From: Erinaceus europaeus
Lineage: Eukaryota > Chordata > Mammalia > Eulipotyphla > Erinaceidae
NCBI RefSeq assembly: GCF_950295315.1
Contig: NC_080164.1
Coordinates: 107,407,587-107,471,586 of the forward strand
Direction of reading: 5' to 3'
DNA length: 64,000 bases
A program made the position numbers and the translations under genes. Shown here piece by piece: positions 22,106 to 32,558 of this stretch. The notes under the pieces are model-generated. The model searched no databases. It was given only the letters and a program-made list of their open reading frames with translations, and was not told the DNA's origin. Positions within the stretch are counted from its first letter, which is position 1; each line of letters starts with the position of its first letter.

Positions 22106-22635
22106 ATACATTGCCTCTTAACACTCAACCCTGTGAGAAAGGATACACCTTTGCTTTTTGTTAAGATTCAGACAAGGAGGCTTAGAGCCAGAACGTGGCT
22201 TCTTTGAAGTCATATAACTAATTAATAGTAGATGTGCAATTTGGCCTGAATCCGTCTGACAGGACATGAAGACCACACACGGTCTGAATTATTCACTGTG
22301 ATGAGATGTAGCAGCTGCTCTGCTGGGGTGGCTGTGGGAGGGGGAGAAGTAGCCAGGCTGGGCCAGCCCAGCCCCCCTGGGTGAGGAAGGCAGGCAAGCC
22401 CCCCTGCATCCACACTCCTCCCAAGGAACTGCAAGAAGTATGTTGAGGATTAAAGGCAAGGAAAAGAAGAGACCAACCCATCAACCCATGGCATTCACAG
22501 AAGAAAACTACAATAATATGAATTCTGAAAGGCATTTTTCTAACAACTTATTATGCTTTAGCATCTTTTCAGCTTGCTTATTGGTTATCTGGTTATACCT
22601 CTTCCCTTCCAATAAATATGATTTAAAAAGCTGAG
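22106..22635. other. Repeat-poor DNA
   Basis: No gene supported. The minus-strand frame at 22293-22535 has no exon signals. Confidence 0.35.
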
Positions 22636-22639
22636 CTAT

Positions 22640-23290
22640 GCTATATTCTTACTTTTAGGTTCCTGATTACTAAACAATTTTTTTCTGTTTTGTCTCTTAC
22701 TGCTTTTCAGCCACCAAGTTGCAGATGCTACCATGATGCCATCCTGACCTCCCTGGGCAGATGACCTCAACAATGTGTCCTGGAACCTCACCTCTCTAGA
22801 GCCCTACCCCACTAGGGAAAGATAGAAACAGGGTGGGGTTATGGATCAACCTGCCAATGTCCATGTTCAGTAGAGAAAGATTACAGAAGCCAGAAATTCC
22901 ATCTTGTGCACCCCATAAAGATCTTTGGTACCTACTCCCAGAGGGATAAAGAATAGGGAAGTGGGGTCAGGTGGTGGTACACCTGGTTGAAAGCATATGT
23001 TGCAATGCTCAAGGACCTGGGTTTGAGACCCCCATCCCCACCTGCAAGGGAAAAGCTTTGCAAATGGTGAAGCAGTGCTGTAGGTGTCTCTCTGTATACC
23101 CCTTCCTCTTGACTTCTGGCTATATCTATTCAATAAATAAAGAAAGAAATTTTAAATAAAAAAAAGGGGGGGAGCTTCCAGGGGAGGCGGTGGGACATGG
23201 AACTCTGGTGTTGGGAAATGTATGGAATTGTACCCCTGTTACCCCACATTCTTGTTAATCATTATTAAATCACTAATAAAAACATAAACA
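22640..23290 (+). mobile_element. L1 3'-UTR fragment, split by a SINE
   Basis: GCCACCAAGTTGCAGATGC, CCCCACTAGGGAAAGATAG and CCCAGAGGGATAAAGAATAGG are followed by the SINE (about 22962-23170). The UTR then resumes with GGAGCTTCCAGGGGAGG to CTTGTTAATCATTATTAAATC. Parallel copies are at 35886-36080 and 50130-50545. Confidence 0.85.
22962..23170 (+). mobile_element. SINE family 1a nested in L1 UTR
   Basis: GGGGTCAGGTGGTGGTACACC to TATTCAATAAATAAAGAAAG. The interrupted UTR word is GGGAAGCTTCC, split after GGGAAG. Only a few bases look duplicated, so the TSD is unclear. Confidence 0.85.
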
Positions 23291-23577
23291 AGTAAATAAG
23301 CTGAAGGCTAAAAGAAGACAGCCTATGGTTAAGAGTTTTGCAGAGTTGGTTGTACCTGACATAGGCGTGGCCATTTGTTAGTGAAACAAAGTCATGGAGA
23401 GGTGAAAAATCAAAGAGTATAAATATTTGATCTCATGGTATTTTCTTTCAGTTTTTAAAGTGACTTCTTTTGGGTTTATGGAGCGCTCTGGTGGATTTTC
23501 AATAAGGAAAAGAAAAAAACTAATTTTAATTATCTTTATTTATTTATTGGATAAGAAAAATTTAAAAGCGTGTTTAC

Positions 23578-23828
23578 AGGGGGCAGGTGGTGGCACACAC
23601 AGTAGATTGTACACATCACTGTACATGAGAGTCTGGGTTCAAGGAGCAGTGAAGCTTCATGAGCAGGAAAGCAGTGTGCAAGTGTCTCTCTTCTCTCTCT
23701 TTTTCCCCACCCTCTCTATTGCTCTCTGTCTCTCACTTTCATTTAAAAAACAAAAACATTGGCCACTGGAAATAGTGGAGTCACATAGGCATACAGACAG
23801 AGTGATAACTTTGGAGGCAAAAATACAT
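23578..23828 (+). mobile_element. SINE family 1b, internally deleted
   Basis: GGGGGCAGGTGGTGGCACACAC and GGGTTCAAGGAGCAGTGAAGC are joined because the CACCTGCAGG part is missing. The tail TTGGCCACTGGAAATAGTGGAG and TTTGGAGGCAAAAATAC follow. Confidence 0.8.
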
Positions 23829-23833
23829 ACATA

Positions 23834-26472
23834 TGGGGGGGGGGTGGAGCCAAGATGACGACTTGGAGGCAGCTGCTGGTGTGAGCTCCAACAACTGTTA
23901 GAAAAGGTAGGATACCAGGCCGTCAGCAGGACGGTGAATAAGGGGTCCTAAGTGTGACACCAAGGAGGTAACTATAGCTCAATTTGGGTTAGAAAACAGA
24001 GAAAAAAGAAAGTAAATTTTTAAATTATTTTTGAAGCACACCCCTCTCCCTCACCCTATAACCAGACCTTATATTATAAGGCCATCATCATCAAAACAGC
24101 CTGGTACTGGAACAAAAATAGGCACACAGACCAGTGGAAGAGAATTGAAAGCCCAGAACTAAACCCTCACACATATGGACATCTAATCTTTGATAAGGGG
24201 CCCAAAGGATTAAATGGAAGAAGGAGGCTCTCTTCAATAAATGGTGCTAGGAAAACTGGGTTCAAACATGAAGAAGAATGAAACTGAACCACCTTATCTC
24301 ACCAGAAACAAAAATCAACTCCAAATGGACCAAGGACCTGGAAGTTAGACCAGAAACTATTAAATACTTAGAGGAAAACATTGGTGGAACATTTTCGCAC
24401 CTAAACCTCAAGGACATCTTTGATCAAACAAAGCCAACTGCAAGGAACACTAAAGCAGAAACAAACCAGTGGGACTACATCAAATTGAAAAGCTTCTGCA
24501 CAGCCAAAGAAACTATCACACAAACAAGGAGACCCCTCACAGAATGGGAGAAGATCTTCACATGCCATATATCAGACAAGAGACTAATCACCAAAATATA
24601 CAAAGAGTTCAGCAAACTTAGCCACAAAAAAGCAAATGACCCCATTCAAAAATGGGCAGAGGATATGAACAAAACATTCACTTCAGAGGAGATCCAAAAG
24701 GCTAACAAACATATGAAAAATTGCTCCAGGTCGCTGATTGTCAGAGAAATGCAAATAAAGACAACATTGAGATACTACCTCATTCCTGTGAGAATGGCAT
24801 ACATCAAAAAGAACAGCAGCAACAAATGCTGGAAAGGCTGTGGGGACAGAGGAACCTTTTTGCACTGCTGGTGGGAATGTAAATTGGTCCAGCCTCTGTG
24901 GAGATCAGTCTGGAGAACTCTCACAAGGCTAGCTAGACATAGACATTCCATATGACCCAGTAATTCCTGGAGATATACCCCAAGGATTCCATAATGCCCA
25001 ACTAAAAAGATATGTGTACACCTATGTTCATAGCAGCACAATTCTTAATAGCTAAAACCTGGAAGGAACCCAGGTGCCCAACAGTAGATGAGTGGCTGAG
25101 AAAGCTGTGGTACATATATACAATGGAATACTATGCAGCTATTAAGAACAATGAACCCACCTTATCTGACCCATCTTGGATGGATCTAGAAGGAATTATG
25201 TTAAGTCAGGTAAGTCAGAAAGATAAAGATGAGTATGGGATGATCCCACTCATCAACATAAGTTGAGAAAGAAGAACAGAAAGGGAAACTAAAAGCAGGA
25301 TCTGATTAAATCAAGAGTAAGGCACCAAAGTAAAAACCCTGTGGTGAGGGGAAGGGTAGACATTAGGCTTCCTAGGGCGGTGGGGTAGGGGTGAGTGGGC
25401 AGGATGGGACACAGTCTTTTGGTGATGGGAATGGTGTTTATATACACTCCTATTAAAGTGTAGTCATATAAATCACTATTTAATTAATATGAGAGGGAAA
25501 AAATTGATCATATGTCTAAAACTTTTTAAAACACAGACTGAGTCTTTATAATATATATAGGCTGAGTCTTTGATATGTTGACTCTCTCAAAAGCCTAGAC
25601 CAGGGAGAACAGAAGCAACTGGTAGCACAGGTATATATACAAGATGCTGGGTATTATACAGCAAACCCTAACAAAGGGACATTTCAAAGTTAATCCAATT
25701 ACCAAATAATGAGATGATAACAATAACTAACCATTGTCTTCTTGAACCCTAAGATAGCAGGAACCTCACATTTCCACTATAGAGCCTATATTTTCCCCAG
25801 TCCTGGAACCTTAGGGTGGGGTGCACTTTCCTGCATGCTTCTCTTAATTCATATCAAATAATATTGCATCTGCTGATCACAACCTAATCAACACAACGAG
25901 TGCCACTTCAGCATGCTTCACTTCAGACTGTGTCCAGAGACTTCAGGTATGGAATGATAACCATTCAGCTTCATTACTCGGGTAAGACCTCTCTTTACAC
26001 AGTATTCTCTAATTCCATTCCAGGTGGTTCACTTCCTAACAAAGTCCCAAAACCTAAATATAGACCAGGTTCCCTGAGATACAGCATATGTTCACACGTA
26101 TCCATAAACGAGGGCAAAATATATACCTGAAAGCAAAAGTACACAATAGTCTACAGTGAGTACCCCCCAACACTTCATCTGTACTATTCTGGCCTTTAGG
26201 TCCATAATTGTTCAACAATTTGTTTGGCTTTGTATGTTAACTCCCTTTTCAGCCATCAGGTTCCACATGCTAGCATGATGCTGACCAGACTTCCTTGGAC
26301 AGACAACCCCACCAATGTATCCTGGAGCTCTGCTTCCCCATAGACCCACCCTACTAGGTAGGGAAAGAGAAAGGCCGACTGGGAGTATGGACTGACCAGT
26401 CAACACCCATGTTCAGCAGGGAAGCAATTACAGAAGCAATTACAATGACTCCCAGAGGGATAAAGAATGGTA
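23834..26472 (+). mobile_element. L1 with 5' UTR joined to 3' ORF2 (large internal deletion), 3' end lost
   Basis: 23834-24050 (GGTGGAGCCAAGATGACGAC onward) is L1 5'-end sequence. From about 24058 the text is ORF2 after the reverse transcriptase (PDLxLYYKAI region). It continues to the stop at 25264-25266 and a long 3' UTR that breaks off near 26472 without the usual GGTGGGAATTGTG end or A tail. ORF1 and the endonuclease and RT domains are absent. No TSD found. Confidence 0.8.
24058..25266 (+). pseudogene. L1 ORF2 C-terminal fragment
   Basis: This is the longest open L1 fragment in the window. A frame of 225 codons runs at 24278-24955, and a second frame at 25012-25266 carries PTLSDPSWMDLEG and ends at the natural stop. 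Blocks visible: [14 protein letters not shown] (24095-24137), SPETKINSKWTKDLEVRPET (about 24299-24358), the cysteine block KCWKGCGDRG...LHCWWEC and YTMEYYAAIKNNEP. The N-terminal endonuclease and the RT catalytic motif are missing, so no enzyme could be made. There is at least one frame change near 24270 and another near 24960. This is part of the L1 at 23834, not a host gene. Confidence 0.9.
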
Positions 26473-26654
26473 AAGCTAAATGAATCCTCTGTGATTAAAA
26501 TATTTCCTGGGTTCCTCCCCTAAGTGGAAACTGATGAAATACCATCCTGGATGGGAAATGTAGAATTCCATTCAGCTCTGGATGATTAAGATACTCACAT
26601 AACAAATGGCTCTCTCCTGCTTGAAACAACTGTTTTTGTTCAGGATAAATGCCC

Positions 26655-26820
26655 AGCTAAGGCCAGGAGACAGTTCACTTGGTCAAGGGCTGACATACCT
26701 GTGTGAGGTCCTATGTAAGATGCATGGGGGTACCACGGACATATCAGGAGAGTTCAATGAAAGGTGGGGTGGAGCTGTGGTCTCTTTCCTCTCTGTATAT
26801 CTGTTATATACCCCCTCTAC
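26655..26820 (+). mobile_element. SINE family 3, diverged
   Basis: GGCCAGGAGACAGTTCACTTGG, GTGAGGTCCTATGTAAGATGC and GGTGGAGCTGTGGTCTC follow the family 3 order. Confidence 0.45.
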
Positions 26821-26849
26821 CTTCTTTCTCTAAACTGAGAAATGAAACC

Positions 26850-26985
26850 ATTCGAAATAGCTCGTTTATGAATGTGCCAACTTTGCTGTGTCTATGACCC
26901 AGTTTTGAGCCCCTGACCCTCATGACACTGAGGAAAGTTTTGCTACTGTGGTGTCTCTGTCTCTTTGTCTCTTTCTAAAAAAATC
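26850..26985 (+). mobile_element. SINE family 3
   Basis: GAAATAGCTCGTTTATGAATG, the B-box-like CCCAGTTTTGAGCCCC and ACTGAGGAAAGTTTTGCTACTG, then TC-rich text and an A run. Confidence 0.55.
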
Positions 26986-27024
26986 AACCTGGAGCAGTCA
27001 AGCTACAGCAATGACAAAGAAAAT

Positions 27025-27235
27025 GAACTGAGCAGCAGCTACGCAGTGCTGCACCTGGTTACTCAGGCTCAAGCCCCTGGTCCCCACCAGCAGGGGGAAA
27101 GCTTCAGGAGAGGTGAAGCAGGGCTGCAGGTTTCTTTCTGTCTCTTTCCCTCTCTATTTCCCCCTCCCCCTCTCAACTTCTCTCTGTCTCGATCCAATGA
27201 CAAATGAAAAAATTTTTTTAAGTTTTAAAAATAAT
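27025..27235 (+). mobile_element. SINE family 1a
   Basis: ACGCAGTGCTGCACCTGG, GGCTCAAGCCCCTGG, CAGCAGGGGGAAAGC, GTGAAGCAGGGCTGCAGG and TCGATCCAATGACAAATG. Confidence 0.8.
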
Positions 27236-27329
27236 TAGAAAATGAAATAAACAAATAACTATGCCCATGAGACATCACTGTGCATGTGTGAAGTTTCATG
27301 TTTATTCTCAGCATCACAAAGAAAAGAGA

Positions 27330-27637
27330 CAGGAGGGAGCACATGGCAGGAGGAGCAAGGACTGGTGTAAGGATCCCAGTTCAAGCCCCCAGCTCTCCAC
27401 CTGCAGGTTGTTTCATAAGCAGTGAAGCAGGTCTGCAGGTGTGTACTTTCTCTCCTCCTTTCTGTCTTCCCCTCCCCTCTCAATTTCTCTCTGTCCTATC
27501 CAACAACAATGACAGCAATTAACAACAATAATAATAACAACAAAGATAAACAACAAGGGCAACAAAAAGGAAAAAACAGCCTCAAGGAGCACTGGATTCA
27601 TAGTGCAGGCACTGAGGCCCAGCAACAACCTGGAGGC
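27330..27637 (+). mobile_element. SINE family 1, hybrid of 1c and 1b tails
   Basis: CAAGGACTGGTGTAAGGATCC and the core are followed first by a CAACAACAATGACAGC / GGGCAACAAAAAGG tail (1c). The extension GAGCACTGGATTCATAGTGC to AACCTGGAGGCAG (1b) comes next. The A tail has become the tetranucleotide array at 27638. Confidence 0.8.
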
Positions 27638-27691
<54 letters not shown>

Positions 27692-27717
27692 GAAGAAAAA
27701 GAGAGAGAGAGAGAAAG
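27638..27717. repeat. (GAAA)n array at SINE 3' end
   Basis: About 13 GAAA units, then GGAAGAAAAA and (GA)n. Continuous with the SINE tail. Confidence 0.9.
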
Positions 27718-27719
27718 GT

Positions 27720-28336
27720 GAGAGGAGAGGGAGGAAGAGATGGCTAAGTTCCTGAGATCTGTTGCCTTTGCAAGACCAATTCATTTGAATGTCCCCTCAG
27801 TCACAGAAAAGTGCTGAAGCAGCACTGTGACCTGGAGTCTATGAGATATTTATTTCTGGAAAAAAAAACAAAACAACTCAAAGTATATGTTCTCAGGCAC
27901 AGGAATGGGTCTCTCAAGGTGTCCTGCAAACCTCAGAACAGAGAGCCTGATGTCAACTGGAAGGGCAATAAGAGAGTCCTGGGATGCTCCCTGAAACAAA
28001 CTAGCACCCTAGAGTCTTGCAGATGGGAAGGTGGAGATCCCAGCCAGGAAGGAGTCCTCAGAATTCAGCTCAGGGGTGGGGGAGGGGCAACAGGAAAATG
28101 CTTGTCCAACAGAGGAAGCTGGTTTGTCTGCTTGACTATCCATTAATCAGAGCCCCCACTCATAAAACGCCACTCAATGATTACATGGAGCCAGGGCGTG
28201 AAGTTTGGAATGTGCATTAGACCAGTCATTTATAAAACAAAGTGAAAGCAATGCTGGTCTCCTTCAAGGCTGTATGATGAATCTGCCTTCGTAGGGGAGA
28301 GTTCAGCTCTGAAGTTGAGGGGTATGAATGACTCAC
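27720..28336. other. Repeat-poor DNA
   Basis: Frames at 27811-28220 are open, but there is no recognisable domain or splice pair. Confidence 0.35.
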
Positions 28337-28368
28337 CTTGCTGCCATGCTTTCATAATCAAAGCGTAC
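28337..28368 (-). other. Candidate 32-nt exon on the minus strand
   Basis: Read on the minus strand, a long pyrimidine tract (CTTCCCTTCTTTCC, then CCACTTCTCTCTTGAG, ending 28369) is followed by 32 nt beginning GTACGC and ending GCAGCAAG. Then comes GTGAGT (28336-28331), a consensus donor. The segment is open in two frames (reading VRFDYES... or YALIMKAW...). The length is not a multiple of three, so skipping would shift frame. I do not recognise the peptide. Suggestive only. Confidence 0.3.
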
Positions 28369-28492
28369 CTCAAGAGAGAAGTGGAAATGGAAAGAAGGGA
28401 AGCGGTTCATTTGAGCAGCAAAGGAGATGTGCTCCTGCCTGCTGAACAGATGAGGTGCAGCTGGTTCTGATCCACAGAGCCTGACAGTTTTC

Positions 28493-28500
28493 TTTTCTTC

Positions 28501-28574
<74 letters not shown>

Positions 28575-28630
28575 TCCTTCCTTCCTTCCTTCCTTCCTAC
28601 CCTTCCTTCCTTCCTTCCTTTCTTACTTTC
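28493..28630. repeat. (TTTC)n-(TC)n-(TTCC)n compound array
   Basis: Three blocks in order. It lies directly before the left (3') end of the reversed SINE at 28632, so it is probably the expanded SINE tail. Confidence 0.9.
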
Positions 28631-28631
28631 T

Positions 28632-28938
28632 TTTGCTTCCAGGGTTATTGCGAGGGCTTGGTGCCTGCACTGTGAATCTACTACTTCTGGAGGCCACCTT
28701 AACCCCCTTCTTTTTTTTTTTTTTTTTTACTGCATAGGACAGAGAAAAATTGAGAGGGGAGGGGGTGATATAGAAGGAAAAGGAAAGACAGACACCTGCA
28801 GACCTGCTTCACTACTTGTGAAGCGAATCCCCTCCCCCACAGGTGGGCAGATGGGGGGGGAAATCGAACCTGGATCCTACTATGAGTCTTTGTGCTTAAC
28901 CCGTTTAATTTGTTTTAGTTGTTCCACTATCCATCCCC
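28632..28938 (-). mobile_element. SINE family 1b/1c-like
   Basis: TTGCTTCCAGGGTTATTGCG and TGAATCTACTACTTCTGGAGG (3' extension), CACCTGCAGACCTGC, then AAATCGAACCTGGATCC and CTTTGTGCTTAACCC at the head end. Confidence 0.85.
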
Positions 28939-28985
28939 GTCTTCTATCAATTTTCTATCCTACTGTTCCACTTAAAAATTTCATA

Positions 28986-29152
28986 GGAGCTGGGTAGAGG
29001 CACACCCAGTACAATGAGTATGTTGCCACACACAAGGACCCAGGTTCAAGCCCCCTGTCCCCACCTGCAGTAGGGAAGCTTCACAAGTATAGAAGCAGAG
29101 CTGAAGGTGTCTCTCTCTCCCACTCCCCTTTCAAATAAAAGAAAAATTAAAG
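28986..29152 (+). mobile_element. SINE family 1a
   Basis: GGAGCTGGGTAGAGGCACACC, CCCAGGTTCAAGCCCCC and CACCTGCAGTAGGGAAGC, then CAAATAAAAGAAAAATTAAAG. Confidence 0.85.
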
Positions 29153-29158
29153 AGGGGG

Positions 29159-29441
29159 GGAGGCCAGGTGGTGGCACACCCAGATGAGTACAAATGTTAC
29201 AGTGCAGCTCAAGAACCCAGTTTCAAGTCCCCCAGCCCCCACCTGCAGGGGGAAGCTTCATGTGTGGTGGAGCAGGGCTGCAGGTGTCTCTCTTCCTCTC
29301 TACCTTCCCCTTTTCTCTCAATTTCTCTCTGTCCTGTCAAATAAAAGAAAGTAAAACGAAAAAGAAAAAAGTAACCACCAAGAGCAATGGATTTGCCTTT
29401 CAGACACTGAGCCCCAACAATAACCCTACTGGCAGTAAGTA
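29159..29441 (+). mobile_element. SINE family 1b
   Basis: GAGGCCAGGTGGTGGCACACCC through GTCAAATAAAAG, then AACCACCAAGAGCAATGG and AACCCTACTGGCAG. Confidence 0.88.
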
Positions 29442-29970
29442 AAAAAGAATAAAGAAAAAAACTCTAATGAAAAGTAACTTTTCAGCTCAAAATGCAGAAC
29501 TGTAGTTACCAAAGAAAGGAGGTGGAGAAGTGAGGGGAGTTCAACTGAACCTCTAGGACATATACAGCCTTGGAAAGCAGTGTTCCCTGAGTAAAACAAA
29601 AGACCAAATAATAGATCCAAATGGGGGGCGAGGGGGTGAAGGCAAGTACAGGCAGCTCTCTCTGCAGCTGAGCTGGTTTCATCTGTCGAACTTTAAAGGG
29701 ACAGGTTTGTGTTTCACAGAGAGATGAGAACAGCACCCCGAAACCACCAGGGTGATAGCCTCATGACTAACCCCATCCCCCACCCAAGGAACTCTGTATC
29801 ACAGGACAGAGGTGTGAGTAAGCCTATGAAGGATAACTGGCACATGCTAAAAGTGTGTTTTCAGGAGCCATGTGGGTCCACGGGAGCCACTTGGTCTAGC
29901 AGTAGGTCTTCAATGACTTCAAAATGACCCCAAACTTCAGAACTAAATTACCATTTATTGAATATAAAAA
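29442..29970. other. Repeat-poor DNA
   Basis: No gene supported. Confidence 0.35.
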
Positions 29971-29974
29971 TCAC

Positions 29975-30130
29975 ACGTTACCATGAGCAAAGACCCAGGT
30001 TAGGGGTTAGAGCCTCACAAACCCCTGCAGGGGGAATGTTTCAGGAGCATTGAGGCAGAGCTCCCTCCCTACAACTTCTCCTCCCTCCATCTTGCCCTCC
30101 TCTCTCAATTTCTATCTGTCCTAATAAAAA
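29975..30130 (+). mobile_element. SINE family 1, head truncated
   Basis: ACGTTACCATGAGCAAAGACC, CCCTGCAGGGGGAATG, GAGGCAGAGC, TCTCAATTTCTATCTGTCC and TAATAAAAATAG. Confidence 0.7.
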
Positions 30131-30156
30131 TAGAAAGAAAGGAAGAAAAGGAAGGC

Positions 30157-30194
<38 letters not shown>

Positions 30195-30297
30195 GGAGAG
30201 AGAGAGAAAGAAAGAGAAAGAAAGGAAGGAAGGAAGGAAGGAAGGAAGGAAGGAAGGAAGAGAAAGAGAAAGGAAGGAAGAAAGAGAGGGAAAGGTA
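30131..30297. repeat. (GAAA)n/(GGAA)n array at SINE tail
   Basis: A purine-only tract with blocks of GAAA and GGAA. It starts within the A-rich tail of the SINE at 29975. Confidence 0.9.
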
Positions 30298-30494
30298 AAT
30301 TAAGGAAAGAGTGATGATCTCGGTGGCAGTAAAAAAATATCATTGATACAATATGCCACACTCCTCTTCTCCTTAGCGCTGAGTGTGTCTGTGAAGTGTT
30401 TTTTGGAGGGGCATATTACAACTGTCCTAAGACAATGTTTAAACAGATCTCAAATAACTTGTGAGATCATTAAGTACGAAACCCAGGACATGTG

Positions 30495-30560
30495 TGTGAG
30501 GTACCAGGCTTAATCCCCAGCACATCATAGGCCAGAGCTGATGCTCAAGGCTCACTCTCT
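30495..30560 (+). mobile_element. SINE family 2 fragment
   Basis: ACCAGGCTTAATCCCCAGCAC and TAGGCCAGAGCTGATGCTC match the B box and 3' part of family 2. Confidence 0.55.
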
Positions 30561-30586
30561 CTCTCCCTCCCTCTCCTCCCCACCAC

Positions 30587-30647
30587 GTGTGTGCGTGTGT
30601 GCATGCCTGTGTGCTTGCTTGCATGCGTGTGTGTGTGTGTGTGTGTA
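30587..30647. repeat. Imperfect (TG)n with GCATGC interruptions
   Basis: Alternating purine-pyrimidine tract. It follows the family 2 SINE and a TC-rich spacer. Confidence 0.85.
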
Positions 30648-30760
30648 TAGAGTTGAAGAGTGCATAAAAGGCCTAAAAAGGCTTGGTCCTCGTCAAAGAT
30701 CAATTGGGAAAGTATCCCTTAATTTTATTGACATAATTTCCTATAAATTTATAGAGCATG

Positions 30761-31080
30761 GGAGTCGGGCGGTAGCTCAGTGGGTTAAGCGCACATAGCA
30801 CAAAGCACAAGGACCAGCATAAGGATCCCAGTTCCAGCCTGCTGCTCCCCACCTGCAGGGGAGTCACTTCACAGGTGGTGAAGCAGGTCTGCAGGTGTCT
30901 ATCTTTCTCTCCCCTCTCTGTCTTCCCCATCTCTCTCCATTTCTCTCTGTCCTACCTCACAACGATGAAATTAATAATAACAACAATAATAACTACAATA
31001 ATAATAACTACAACAACAATACAAAAACAAGGGCAACAAAAGGGAAAATAAATAAATACAAGAAAAAAATAATTAAAAAA
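30761..31080 (+). mobile_element. SINE family 1c with TSD
   Basis: GGAGTCGGGCGGTAGCTCAG to ACAAGGGCAACAAAAGGG with an AATAAATA tail. TSD ttatagagcatg at 30749-30760 and 31081-31092. Confidence 0.93.
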
Positions 31081-31094
31081 TTATAGAGCATGGA

Positions 31095-31295
31095 AGGGGT
31101 CAGGTGTCATGACTCATCCCTGTGAGGACACGGGTTCAAGTACTCAATTCCCATCTATGGGGTAGTTTCATATATAGAATTGTGCTACATATGTATTTCC
31201 TTCTTTCTCTCTCCTCCTGTCTCTCTCTCACGTGTATAAAAAAAATGGATCCCAGGAACTTTGGAGTCATGCAAGCAATGAACCTCACTGAAGAG
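31095..31295 (+). mobile_element. SINE family 1b, diverged
   Basis: GGGGTCAGGTGTCATGACTC, ACACGGGTTCAAGTACTC and TATAAAAAAAATGGATCCCAGG, then AACTTTGGAGTC. It inserted immediately beside the TSD of the SINE at 30761. Confidence 0.7.
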
Positions 31296-31344
31296 AAAGA
31301 GAAAAAGGGATAGGAAAAGGAAAGAAGGAAGAGGAGAAAGGAGG

Positions 31345-31385
31345 GGAGAAAAGGGTAGGGCAGCGTAGGGTAGGGTAAGGTAGAA
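31345..31385. repeat. (GGGTA)n-like short array
   Basis: GGGTAGGGCAGCGTAGGG and TAGGGTAAGGTAG, pentamer-like units with errors. Not a telomeric hexamer. Confidence 0.7.
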
Positions 31386-31940
31386 AAAATACAGAACATG
31401 AGTATAACCCAGCTGGTGAAATCTTTGTCCTTCCTCTATATCAGGAACATAAAGCATCTCTCACACTGGCTTTCCTGTCATTGCTTCTCACTTCATAAGA
31501 TGACAGCACTGCCTTATTACAAATAAGCAGTTCCCCCTAGGGTCTCACTCTCTTCATGAGGCTTCCAGAAGCTTCTCACAGTCTGCTCACTCATTGTCCT
31601 ACACCATTCCCCTGACAACTGCTGACTGTGGTCACAAAACTGCCATATAGTGCAAAATTCAGTATGAAGAGTTAATGAGGACACAAAAGACAGTCTACTG
31701 CATAACACACTAATGACTGCAAACTAAAATACTGCAACCTATTCAAAAACTAGTCATTTTTCCCTTACAGAAAAGTCTTTACACTTTGAATAAATAGGTA
31801 TATATCTGCTTTTCTTACAGAAAAAAAAATAATACCATGTTGTCTTTTTTCTTGGGAACACAGTAATCTATAGATTTTTCTAAAACTGAACACTCCTTTC
31901 TGGTAACCACTTCTTTTTTTTTCTTTCTTTCTTTATTTAT
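31386..31940. other. Repeat-poor DNA
   Basis: No gene supported. Confidence 0.35.
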
Positions 31941-31944
31941 TTAA

Positions 31945-32090
31945 GAAAGGAGACATTAACAAAACCATAGAATGAGAGGGGTACAATTCCGCACAATTCC
32001 CATAACCCGATCTCCACATCCTACCCCTTCCCCTGATAGCCTTCCCATTCTCTATCTCTCTGGGACCACGTCTGACCTAGTTTTTGTCTC
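31945..32090 (-). mobile_element. L1 3'-end fragment
   Basis: The reverse complement reads ...CTATCAGGGGAAGGGG, GAATTGTGCGGAATTG, TACCCCTCTCATTC and TATGGTTTTGTTAATG, the end of the long L1 3' UTR. A-rich tail at the left (reversed) side. Confidence 0.8.
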
Positions 32091-32170
32091 TCTGTGTTTT
32101 GCTGATCCTTCTTCAAGAATAGTCATTAAATCTATATTATTTTAAAATCTAAATGTTTAGAGCTTGGTTA

Positions 32171-32365
32171 TTATTATTATTATTTTTAGATGGGACAGAG
32201 AGAAATGGAGAGAGGAGGGGAAGACAGAGATGGGGAGATAAAGATAGACACCTGCAGACCTGCTTCACTGCCTGTGAAGCCTGGGGCTTGAACTGGGATC
32301 CTTATGCCGGTCCTTTCACTTTGTGCCACGTGTGCGCTTAACCCACTGAACTACTGCCCGTCCCA
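32171..32365 (-). mobile_element. SINE family 1c, core deleted
   Basis: AGGACAGAGAGAAATGG-type tail, CACCTGCAGACCTGCTTC, then GCCTGTGAAGCCTGGGGC. The block CGACTCCCCTGCAGGTGGGGAG is missing. Head end GAACTACTGCCCGTCCC. Confidence 0.85.
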
Positions 32366-32558
32366 AAGGTTATTTTAACTTGGACGTGTTCTTACATAAA
32401 GTGCCTGGGGTTGTAGCTCAGAGAGGACACAGAGCTCACCCCCAGTCAGGCTGTGATGGCCACTTCATAACATGGCACAGTGAACTCTCTCCCCATTTCA
32501 CACAACAATATTTAAACAAAAGGAGCCTGGAGTCTGGAGTTGGTGCAGAAATATTTGC

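Noticed and set aside
24278..24955. A 225-codon open frame that looks like a real gene
   Set aside because: It is the C-terminal part of L1 ORF2, lacking endonuclease and catalytic RT motifs.
27638..27717. Regularly repeated units that could suggest a CRISPR-like array (also 9318, 56084, 60639)
   Set aside because: They are direct tandem microsatellites without unique spacers, in a mammalian repeat context.
31345..31385. GGGTA-rich stretch as an interstitial telomere repeat
   Set aside because: Units are irregular pentamers, not TTAGGG hexamers.
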